Of a stretch of 5,351 nucleotides of DNA, positions 1 through 5,265 are shown one piece after another; the stretch's first letter is position 1, and each line of letters opens with the position of its first letter. The stretch is from JBGSYJ01 sp041750915 (lineage in GTDB: Bacteria > Acidobacteriota > Thermoanaerobaculia > Gp7-AA8), in the NCBI GenBank assembly GCA_041750915.1, contig JBGSYJ010000365.1, positions 1 to 5,351 on the forward strand, in the 5' to 3' direction. The notes beneath the pieces are model-generated. The model was not told the DNA's origin. It saw nothing but the letters and a program-made list of their open reading frames with translations, and searched no databases. The position numbers and the translations under genes were made by a program.

Positions 1-11
1 GCCTTGTTCAT
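1..11 (-). CDS. Possible start of a leftward gene, cut by the window edge
   Basis: Read leftward, an ATG at 11-9 is followed by AAC AAG and then the edge, giving only M-N-K. A GGGAG motif (CTCCC at 21-25 on the plus strand) lies 9 nt upstream of this ATG, a normal Shine-Dalgarno distance. That motif is the only support. No product can be named. If real, the gene is divergent from the DUF2254 gene and the roughly 150 bp between them is a shared promoter region. Confidence 0.25.
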
Positions 12-165
12 GGTTTTTCACTCCCGTTGTGGTGCTGATTGATGAGTCTGCCGGGGCCGGACGACGATGAGCGTCACGATAGCGGAGTACGTGCTTGAAT
101 CGCAACTTCAGGAAGCATCGGCCCCTGCTACGACGTCGGGAGCGAGATCGTGAACGTCGAGGCCT

Positions 166-1548
166 TTGCCCAGACATGGCACCTTCTGTGAACCGACCCC
201 TTCCGTGAGCTTCATCAAGCGAATCTGGTTTCATCTGAACTCGAGCCTCTGGTTCGTCCCCGCGCTGCTCGTGGCGGCCGCCGCAATCCTGGCGACGGCG
301 ATGATCGAGGTCGATCTCCGTTCCAACATGGACCTGGCCGCCCGGTTTCCCCGGCTGTTCGGAGCGGGCGCCGACGGTTCACGCGGACTCCTCGGGGCGA
401 TCGCCAGTTCGATGATGACGATTACGGGCGTCACCTTCTCTATCACGATCGTGGCTCTCGCTCTCGCCTCCACTCAGTACACACCGCGCATCCTCCGCAA
501 CTTCATGCAGGACCGCACGAATCAGATGACCCTCGGCGTCTTTGTCGGCGTCTTCGTATACGCGCTGCTCGTTCTGCGAACCATTCGAGGCGGAGACGAA
601 GCGTTCGTCCCATCGCTTGCGGTGATGGTGGGAATTCTGCTGACTCTGGTCAGCGTGGGGGTTCTGATTCTGTTTATCCATCACATCGCCTCTTCGATCG
701 AAGCCTCCACGCTGATCTCGATCGCAGCGATCGAAACGATCAAAGCCCTGAACAAGCACTTCGACGGGGTGGAGGATGGCGACGCTTCGGACGATGGCGG
801 AAACCGGGACCACCCGCAGGGAGGTGTGTGGCAGGCCGTCGCGTCGCCAGCCACGGGCTACATCCAGTCGGTCGACATCCAGCAGCTGATCGATCTCGCC
901 GAGCGACGGGATCTGGTTCTCAGGATGGAGCGGTCTGTCGGAAACTTCATCGTGGAAGGGGCGCCCATTCTCGCGATTCATTCGAGCGAGCCGCCTCCGG
1001 CTGACGACTGCCGGGAGATCAGACAGGCGTTTGTCATCGGACGATTCCGCACGATTGACCAGGACCCGGATTTCGGAGTCCGTCAGATCGTCGATATCGC
1101 TCTCAAAGCGCTCTCTCCGGGAATCAATGACAGCACGACTGCCGCCACCTGCCTCGACTATCTCGGCGCGATCATCGCGGAGTTGTCCCGCATGAAGATC
1201 GAAAGTGACTATTGCTCGGGGGAGAAGCGCCAGCTCCGCGTGATCTCCCGAGCTGCCACCTTTGAGGAGCATCTCGGCGAGGCATTCGATCAGATCCGCG
1301 AGTCCGCATCCGGAAACACAGCGGTGCTCAGCAGAATGCTGACGGCGATCGAGACCATCGCGCGATTCGTCCGCACAGAGCGGCAGAGGGAAGCTCTTCA
1401 GGCGCACATCGACTTGATCGCAGAGGTCGCGCAGAGGACGATTGCTGCTGCGCATTCACGTGCCCAGATTGAGCTGAAGCTGGATGGCGCGCGAGAGGCA
1501 GTCCAGCGCGGGCGATCAGCGCCAGTTGGATCACTAGGCATCGAGTGA
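166..1548 (+). CDS. DUF2254 family integral membrane protein
   Basis: This is a predicted inner-membrane protein of the DUF2254 family, whose biochemical role is not known to me. There are four hydrophobic segments at about residues 27-48, 75-101, 122-140 and 149-172, followed by a soluble C-terminal half. Two stretches match the family. The second membrane segment runs TITGVTFSITIVALALAS and continues into TQYTPRILRNFMQD. The soluble part has VRQIVDIALKALSPGIND followed by STTAATCLDYLGA near residues 310-340. The length of about 450 residues is normal. The start is uncertain: an in-frame TGA at 151-153 limits it to TTG 166 or GTG 205. GTG 205 leaves a short N-terminus before SSLWFVPALL, which fits relatives, but neither candidate has a well-placed ribosome binding site. 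The gene stands alone, 84 bp before the toxin-antitoxin module. Family assignment is firm; function is unknown. Confidence 0.9.
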   Translation: MPRHGTFCEPTPSVSFIKRIWFHLNSSLWFVPALLVAAAAILATAMIEVDLRSNMDLAARFPRLFGAGADGSRGLLGAIASSMMTITGVTFSITIVALALASTQYTPRILRNFMQDRTNQMTLGVFVGVFVYALLVLRTIRGGDEAFVPSLAVMVGILLTLVSVGVLILFIHHIASSIEASTLISIAAIETIKALNKHFDGVEDGDASDDGGNRDHPQGGVWQAVASPATGYIQSVDIQQLIDLAERRDLVLRMERSVGNFIVEGAPILAIHSSEPPPADDCREIRQAFVIGRFRTIDQDPDFGVRQIVDIALKALSPGINDSTTAATCLDYLGAIIAELSRMKIESDYCSGEKRQLRVISRAATFEEHLGEAFDQIRESASGNTAVLSRMLTAIETIARFVRTERQREALQAHIDLIAEVAQRTIAAAHSRAQIELKLDGAREAVQRGRSAPVGSLGIE

Positions 1549-1592
1549 GGAGATCCTTCCTCCCCTTTGACAATCCGGAGTGGGTCACGAGC

Positions 1593-1621
1593 TTGACAGG
1601 ACGTCCATCTGGACATATCTT
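1593..1621 (+). promoter_or_regulatory. Sigma-70-type promoter of the toxin-antitoxin module
   Basis: A perfect TTGACA (1593-1598) is separated by exactly 17 bp from TATCTT (1616-1621). Transcription would begin near 1628, only about 5 nt before the antitoxin ATG at 1633. The message would therefore be nearly leaderless, which fits the lack of a properly spaced Shine-Dalgarno sequence (AGG directly abuts the ATG). A second TTGACA at 1567-1572 has no matching -10 at normal spacing. Confidence 0.65.
1599..1614 (+). promoter_or_regulatory. Palindromic operator candidate for antitoxin autoregulation
   Basis: The promoter spacer reads GGACGTCCATCTGGAC. It contains two overlapping inverted repeats: the perfect 8-bp palindrome GGACGTCC (1599-1606) and GTCCA-TC-TGGAC (1603-1614). 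Together they give three GGAC/GTCC half-sites between -35 and -10. Ribbon-helix-helix antitoxins usually bind tandem short palindromes over their own promoter, so this is the natural site for repression by the antitoxin or toxin-antitoxin complex. The binding itself is inferred. Confidence 0.5.
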
Positions 1622-1632
1622 GATTTTTCAGG

Positions 1633-1845
1633 ATGGCTCCCATCAAGATCAGCTCTGTGGTTGACGAGACCGTCTGGAACGAGCTCAAGTCGATCGCCGA
1701 AGAGTCGCACCAGAACATCTCCGGATTGCTCACTGAGGCGATTACCGACTACGTCCGGCGGCGGCGCGTGCGGCCGGAAGTCCTTGAGCATCTCGACCGG
1801 TCGATCGAAAAGAATCGCGAGCTTGGACGGCTCCTTGCGGAGTGA
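1633..1845 (+). CDS. Ribbon-helix-helix (CopG/Arc-like) antitoxin
   Basis: This 70-residue protein is predicted to neutralise the downstream Doc-like toxin and repress the operon. Residues 3-9 (PIKISSV) form the likely DNA-contacting beta strand. Helix A is about DETVWNELKSIAEES and helix B about SGLLTEAITDYVRRRR, the usual ribbon-helix-helix pattern with a short N-I-S-G turn between them. The charged tail from residue 47 (RPEVLEHLDRSIEKNRELGR) is the expected toxin-binding part. I find no (S/T)xxxE(G/N) Fic-inhibitory motif, so neutralisation is probably by a Doc/Phd-like tail interaction. The start is ATG 1633, set by the promoter just upstream. The gene ends inside the toxin gene (11-nt overlap), which indicates translational coupling. 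The overlapping longer frame beginning at 1580 is only an upstream extension of the toxin frame. Confidence 0.82.
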   Translation: MAPIKISSVVDETVWNELKSIAEESHQNISGLLTEAITDYVRRRRVRPEVLEHLDRSIEKNRELGRLLAE

Positions 1846-2221
1846 AGTTGCGTTCCTTTCACTCGACGAAGCGCTTGCCATCCACGATCGCCTGATCGAA
1901 ACCTTCGGAGGCCCTCGCGGAGTCCGCGATCCCGGTCTACTCGAAAGCGCGCTCTATCGCCCTCGCAGCGGTTACTACAACGACCTTGCGGAGATGGCCG
2001 CAGCGTTGTTCGAGTCTCTGCTGATGAACCATCCGTTCGTCGACGGAAACAAGCGAGTGGCGTTTTTCGCGACCGACGTCTTTCTGCGGATGAACGGGTG
2101 GATGCTGGACGTGGACGCCGAACAAGCACATCGCTTTTTGATCGAGCTGCTCGAGAAGCGGGAAGCCGATTTCACCCACCTTCTCCCCTGGATCCGCTCG
2201 CACCTGCGGCGCGTTGCTTAG
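1835..2221 (+). CDS. Doc-like toxin, Fic/death-on-curing family
   Basis: This is a predicted 128-residue toxin. P1 Doc, its best-known relative, stops translation by phosphorylating EF-Tu. The N-terminus FLSLDEALAIHDRLIETFGG and the following GVRDPGLLESALYRP are typical of the family. The active-site motif is HPFVDGNKR at residues 66-74. Fic AMP-transferases usually have Gly where this protein has Lys73, as Doc does, so a Doc-type kinase activity is more likely than AMPylation; this is inference. The proposed start is TTG 1835, with GGA 7 nt upstream. It places the catalytic His at residue 66, the same number as in P1 Doc, and gives almost the same total length (Doc is 126). TTG 1823 is an alternative. 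The frame stays open back to 1580, but that part overlaps the antitoxin. No ATG or GTG start is available near the family N-terminus. Confidence 0.88.
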   Translation: MRSEVAFLSLDEALAIHDRLIETFGGPRGVRDPGLLESALYRPRSGYYNDLAEMAAALFESLLMNHPFVDGNKRVAFFATDVFLRMNGWMLDVDAEQAHRFLIELLEKREADFTHLLPWIRSHLRRVA

Positions 2222-2247
2222 GGATCATCGATCTGTCACAGCCACAT

Positions 2248-2276
2248 CGCGGCGAGATCGAGCGCGGATTTTTTTT
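2248..2276 (+). terminator. Weak intrinsic terminator after the toxin gene
   Basis: CGCG (2248-2251) can pair with CGCG (2263-2266), with an inner CG/CG pair around an AGAT loop, followed almost at once by eight T's (2269-2276). The stem is short and interrupted, but the T tract is the longest in the window and sits 27 bp after the toxin stop. It probably separates the toxin-antitoxin message from the nuclease gene. Confidence 0.4.
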
Positions 2277-2302
2277 CATAGCCCGAACGGTTCCAGAGGG
2301 TC

Positions 2303-4036
2303 ATGAAATCAGTTTCCCTTCTTCTCGCGCTCTTCTTCGCGGCTCCTCTCTACTCCCAGCCCGCCGTCGAAATTTTTCAGATCCAGGGCGCGGGGCCTGC
2401 GTCTCCTCTCGAGGGACAGGTCGTGACCTCTCGAGGAAACATCGTCACTGCCGTTCAGGATCAGGGCTTTTTCATGCAAACTCCGGAAGCACGCGCCGAT
2501 GGCGTCATTGAAACTTCCGACGGCATTTACGTCTTCACGAGCTCCGTTCCCCTGGTCGAGGTCGGCGATGAGGTGGATGTGTCCGGAACCGTGACGGAGT
2601 ACTTCGAACTGACGGAATTCGAACGTCCGACGGTGACGGTCACGGCAAAGGGAAAGGCGCTGCCAGACGCGGTGCAGTTTGATGCCGCCCATCCCTCCTC
2701 CCAACGGAACGAGCTCGAGTGGCGCGAAGGGATGCTCGTCCATGTTGCATTCGGCACGGCGGTCGAGCCGACGGACCGCTTCGGGAACTTCAAAGGCGTC
2801 GCGTACGAGGGGCGGACATTTCGTGAACCTGGACGGGATGCGCCCCTCCCGCAGATTTTCGAAGTGGCGGCGCAGGGCGTCCTCGTCAATGCGGGCTCGG
2901 TATTTACGGCAACGGGGCCGCTGACCTACTCCTTCGAACAGTACCGCATCCTTCCCTCGAGTTTTGCTCACACTTCACCCCTGCTTCCGCGCGCCGTGCC
3001 GGAGCGTGCGAGCGGCGAGTTGACCGTGGCAAGCCTGAATCTCATGCGTCTGTTCGACGACATGAACGACCCTGCAATAAACGATTCCCAGGAGAACGGC
3101 ACGTCGACTCAGATTTATCAGCGGCGCCTGGCTAAACTGGCTGGATACGTCGATGACGTGCTCAACCTGCCCGACATTCTCGCAGTGCAGGAGGCAGAAA
3201 ACCTGCGCGCTCTGCAGGATCTGGCCGCGGCGCTCCTGGCGAGAACCGGAACGGCCTACGAAGCACACCTGTCCGAGGGAAATGATTTCAGCGGAATCGA
3301 TGTCGGATTTCTCACGCGCGATTCTGTGCGGGTGATCAGCTCCGTACAGATCAGCAGTTCGGAGCGGCTGAGCACGGACAACTCCCTTCTGCACGACCGC
3401 CCGCCGTTCCTGATCGATGCCGTGTATCTGGAGAACGGCGCTCCTTTCCCCCTGACGGTCATTGCCGTTCATCAGCGCTCGCTCGGTGGCGCGGAAAGCG
3501 ACAGCCGCGTTCGCGCCAAGCGTTTCGAGCAGGCGGCGAGCCTCGCGCGCACGATCGATGCGATACAGAAAGAGGTTCCGGAGCGGCGCATCGTCGTCAT
3601 CGGCGACTTCAATGCGTTCCAGTTCAGCGATGGTCTGGTAGAAGTCGTCGGGATGATTCAAGGCGTCTGCGATGCGGTCTCCGAGGAGCTGCCGTGCATC
3701 GATCTGGTCGCGACGGATCTGAACAACGAGATCGAGCGGCTTCCGCACGAAGAGCGCTATTCCTTCATCTTCAAAGGAAAAGCGCAGGCTCTCGATCATG
3801 TGCTGACCTCGGCCTCTCTCGCTCCATTCGTCCGCGACTTTGCATTTGCCCGTGGGAACTCCGACGCGCCCGGTGCGCATCTCGACGATCCGGCGACTCT
3901 TCTGCGAACGAGCGACCACGACGCGCCCGTGCTCTATCTGATGTCGGATCACGATGCCGATGGTCTTCCGGACGACATCGACACCACGCCGCGTGGCGAG
4001 GAGCAGGTACCGCGTAAAGTGCGCAGCCGAAGGTAA
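2303..4036 (+). CDS. Secreted ExeM/NucH-like nuclease (endonuclease/exonuclease/phosphatase family)
   Basis: This is a predicted exported metal-dependent nuclease or phosphoesterase of 577 residues. Residues 1-18 are a signal peptide (MKS, then SLLLALFFAAPLYS). Residues 22-120 look like the OB-fold module of extracellular nucleases: FQIQGAGPASPLEGQVV, GFFMQTP, then VGDEVDVSGTVTEY. The catalytic domain starts near 239 (LTVASLNLMRLF, Asn246). It continues with DILAVQEAENL (Glu297), GIDVGFLTRD, VIAVHQRS (His390), VVIGDFNAF (Asp435, Asn437), QALDHVL (Asp498, His499) and TSDHDAPV (Asp538, His539). All the usual acidic and histidine positions of the family are present. The C-terminus has a single DHDADGLPDDID stretch like a thrombospondin type-3 calcium-binding repeat, then a basic tail. 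The start is ATG 2303, with AGAGGG 2 nt upstream, a tight spacing. Likely substrates are extracellular DNA or RNA; phosphatase activity cannot be excluded. Confidence 0.88.
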   Translation: MKSVSLLLALFFAAPLYSQPAVEIFQIQGAGPASPLEGQVVTSRGNIVTAVQDQGFFMQTPEARADGVIETSDGIYVFTSSVPLVEVGDEVDVSGTVTEYFELTEFERPTVTVTAKGKALPDAVQFDAAHPSSQRNELEWREGMLVHVAFGTAVEPTDRFGNFKGVAYEGRTFREPGRDAPLPQIFEVAAQGVLVNAGSVFTATGPLTYSFEQYRILPSSFAHTSPLLPRAVPERASGELTVASLNLMRLFDDMNDPAINDSQENGTSTQIYQRRLAKLAGYVDDVLNLPDILAVQEAENLRALQDLAAALLARTGTAYEAHLSEGNDFSGIDVGFLTRDSVRVISSVQISSSERLSTDNSLLHDRPPFLIDAVYLENGAPFPLTVIAVHQRSLGGAESDSRVRAKRFEQAASLARTIDAIQKEVPERRIVVIGDFNAFQFSDGLVEVVGMIQGVCDAVSEELPCIDLVATDLNNEIERLPHEERYSFIFKGKAQALDHVLTSASLAPFVRDFAFARGNSDAPGAHLDDPATLLRTSDHDAPVLYLMSDHDADGLPDDIDTTPRGEEQVPRKVRSRR

Positions 4037-4045
4037 AGGTGCTCG

Positions 4046-4076
4046 ATGTGGCAGGGCCCTCCGAGGCCCTGCCCAT
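4046..4076 (+). terminator. Strong GC-rich hairpin after the nuclease gene
   Basis: GGCAGGGCC (4050-4058) pairs perfectly with GGCCCTGCC (4065-4073) around a CTCCGA loop. ATG/CAT extends the stem by three pairs if T4049 is bulged. It begins 10-14 bp after the nuclease stop, where a terminator would be expected. No T tract follows, so it could be a Rho-assisted terminator or a hairpin that protects the 3' end of the message. Confidence 0.5.
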
Positions 4077-4088
4077 GCCGAATAGTGA

Positions 4089-4103
4089 AGTTGTACGACA
4101 ACT
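4089..4103. other. 15-bp perfect palindrome, AGTTGT-ACG-ACAACT
   Basis: Two 6-bp arms flank a 3-bp centre. The size is typical of a dimeric repressor site, but it lies between convergent genes with no promoter visible beside it. Its role is unknown and it may be chance. Confidence 0.3.
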
Positions 4104-4180
4104 GGAGCGTCCGGCCCCACGAAGTACGGGACCAGAGTGGCGCGCGGCATCCGCGGAAGAGCACGACGGCAACATCGCTT

Positions 4181-4214
4181 TCCCCCTCTCCACGTGTGAA
4201 CGGGGAGAGGGGGA
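4181..4214. repeat. REP-like palindromic unit between convergent genes
   Basis: CCCCCTCTCC (4182-4191) pairs perfectly with GGAGAGGGGG (4204-4213). One T-A pair extends the stem to 11 bp, with a 12-nt loop. CCCTCTCC...GGAGAGGG palindromes recur between genes in many high-GC bacterial genomes, so I read this as a dispersed palindromic repeat. There is no T tract on either strand. It could still slow transcription from both sides of the convergent pair. Confidence 0.55.
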
Positions 4215-4297
4215 GCATAACGGCGGCCAATTTCTTCCTCAGGGCATCATGCCGTGTGGATGCGGGCCACTCTTACTGATCATGACCGCCGGCGTCG

Positions 4298-4319
4298 CTT
4301 CGACTGAAGAATGACAGCG
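4298..4319. repeat. Worn remnant of the VILSAAKDL-type repeat
   Basis: The sequence has CTTCG, then CTG two bases on (4304-4306), and ends in ATGACAGCG (4311-4319). The right arm of the intact repeat near 5189-5212 has the same order: CTTCG, CTG, a short interval with CAGG, then ATGACAGCG. The last nine bases are identical, including three outside the arm. The middle has lost a few bases. The match is short, so descent from the same repeat is inferred. Confidence 0.4.
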
Positions 4320-4321
4320 TC

Positions 4322-5041
4322 TCAGAGCGCCGGGGCAATTTCCCTGGCGAGCCCCTTCGCAGTCTCGAGCTCATCGTCCAGCTCGGCTCCCGTATTCACG
4401 GCCACGTGGAAGATCCTGTTGCGATCCACTACGCTGAGCTGGCGCAGCTTCGGCGCCCACTTCGCTTTGCTACCGATGCCTTCCACCGGCGTGACGTCTG
4501 CCTGAAACGTCATCTCGACGTCCTTGTGGGCGGCCGTGACCCCGTCCGATAGACGCTTCATCGCCAGATCGAACGAGGCGATCGCTTCCTGCGGAGAGTT
4601 GAATTGCGGTTCATAGAGCGTAAGACTCACCTCGTTCTCCGTCCGGAACGACGGCATCTTCACATCTTCACCTTTCATTTTCCGCTGCAGGTAGTCAGAC
4701 ATTGCGGACGCCTGGTTCTTCTCGAGCTCAGCGGCGTTCGGCTTCGGCCAGCTGACAGTGCAGAGGGGATGCGGCGAGTATTTCGAGGGCCTTCTCGTCA
4801 GCTCGACATCCGAGCCGAGATTGAACGATGCCCGGATGACCTTGTCGTCGAGCACATCGCACGGTGTCGTGTCCGTGGATGGCTTCGCTCCGGTCTGCTC
4901 CTCGACCGCCTCGACGATCGTTTGTTCGATGTCTTCCGGAGTCGCGATCTCGTCCGCCGCAGTCGTATCGCTTTTCTCACCGCAGGCGAGAACTGTGACT
5001 GCGAGGAGAGATGTGAGAATGAACTTCGTCCATTGATTCAT
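4322..5041 (-). CDS. Predicted lipoprotein of unknown function
   Basis: This 239-residue protein has a lipoprotein signal: MNQWTK, a hydrophobic core, then VLAC with Cys20 as the lipidated residue. Gly21 at the +2 position favours outer-membrane sorting. A low-complexity acidic linker (about 22-58) follows, typical of a tether. The folded part begins PCDVLDD (Cys61) and reaches HPLCTVSWPKP (Cys94, Trp98). This C...C-x-x-x-W arrangement recalls small lipoprotein domains such as DUF3558, where the two cysteines may form a disulfide, but I cannot assign a family. No catalytic motif is visible. The start ATG 5041 has a strong AAGGAGG 4 nt upstream (5052-5046). The gene has its own promoter and is divergent from the Fur-family gene. 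It lies between an intact repeat and a possible remnant of the same repeat. Confidence 0.85.
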   Translation of the reverse strand: MNQWTKFILTSLLAVTVLACGEKSDTTAADEIATPEDIEQTIVEAVEEQTGAKPSTDTTPCDVLDDKVIRASFNLGSDVELTRRPSKYSPHPLCTVSWPKPNAAELEKNQASAMSDYLQRKMKGEDVKMPSFRTENEVSLTLYEPQFNSPQEAIASFDLAMKRLSDGVTAAHKDVEMTFQADVTPVEGIGSKAKWAPKLRQLSVVDRNRIFHVAVNTGAELDDELETAKGLAREIAPAL

Positions 5042-5073
5042 GGGACCTCCTTGGTTGTCTGGCTGAGATCCAC

Positions 5074-5101
5074 TCTATAAAACGTGCTGCGGTGGGTCAA
5101 A
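5074..5101 (-). promoter_or_regulatory. Promoter of the lipoprotein gene
   Basis: On the minus strand, TTTGAC (5101-5096) is followed after 16 bp by TATAGA (5079-5074). Reading the -35 as TTGACC gives 15 bp. Transcription would start near 5067, leaving a leader of about 25 nt that contains the AAGGAGG ribosome binding site. Confidence 0.5.
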
Positions 5102-5129
5102 CCGCGAGGAGAGAGTCAAGCGGTGAAAA

Positions 5130-5209
5130 TGTCATCCTGAGCGCAGCGAAGGATCATCTCGCGACGCTCGATCCCCGCAAGAAGATCCTTCGCTGCGCTC
5201 AGGATGACA
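5130..5209. repeat. Long perfect inverted repeat (26-bp arms), VILSAAKDL-type dispersed element
   Basis: The left arm (5130-5155) starts TGTCATCCTGAGCGCAGCG. It is the exact reverse complement of the right arm (5184-5209), which ends CGCTCAGGATGACA. The spacer is 28 bp, and TCT/AGA adds three pairs beyond one mismatch. This core is a widespread intergenic repeat whose chance translation gives VILSAAKDL in many databases. Here it is a head-to-head pair between two divergent promoters. No transposase gene is near, so it resembles a non-autonomous, MITE- or REP-like unit. As RNA it would form a very stable hairpin. Its 61-residue minus-strand reading frame should not be called a gene. Confidence 0.85.
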
Positions 5210-5221
5210 GCGCGCGAGCCC

Positions 5222-5251
5222 TTGACAAAGTCCAGTATCAGAACGTATCTA
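5222..5251 (+). promoter_or_regulatory. Promoter of the Fur-family regulator gene
   Basis: A perfect TTGACA (5222-5227) is followed after 18 bp by TATCTA (5246-5251). TATAGT (5250-5255) is a second possible -10 but at a long spacing of 22 bp. Transcription would start about 4-8 nt before the ATG at 5266, giving a nearly leaderless message. This agrees with the missing ribosome binding site. Confidence 0.55.
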
Positions 5252-5260
5252 TAGTACTGG
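5232..5260 (+). promoter_or_regulatory. Candidate autoregulatory operator of the Fur-family gene
   Basis: CCAGTA (5232-5237) and TACTGG (5255-5260) form a perfect inverted repeat with a 17-bp centre that spans the -10 region. Inside it GTATC occurs twice (5235-5239 and 5245-5249), one helical turn apart. Fur and PerR proteins often repress their own genes, so this is a reasonable site. It does not match the classical Fur or PerR box closely. Confidence 0.35.
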
Positions 5261-5265
5261 CCGAC

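Noticed and set aside
379..1455. Long minus-strand open frame of 358 codons opposite the DUF2254 gene
   Set aside because: The translation is charged and low in recognisable folds, and it is the antisense of a well-conserved membrane protein. Long antisense frames are expected in high-GC coding DNA.
1547..1562. Small hairpin GAGGA-GATCCT-TCCTC at the end of the DUF2254 gene
   Set aside because: A 5-bp stem overlapping the stop codon and followed by CCC TTT is too weak to call a terminator.
1580..1834. Upstream extension of the toxin reading frame to a 213-residue protein
   Set aside because: The extension is Ser/Arg-rich shadow sequence over the antitoxin gene; Doc-family proteins begin near FLSLDEAL.
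2975..4150. Minus-strand open frame of 391 codons opposite the nuclease
   Set aside because: It lies opposite the catalytic motifs of the nuclease and runs into the hairpin-rich intergenic region; it shows no family motif or good start signal.
4039..4314. Plus-strand frames of 77 and 91 codons between the convergent genes
   Set aside because: They consist mainly of hairpins and repeat sequence, with no family resemblance.
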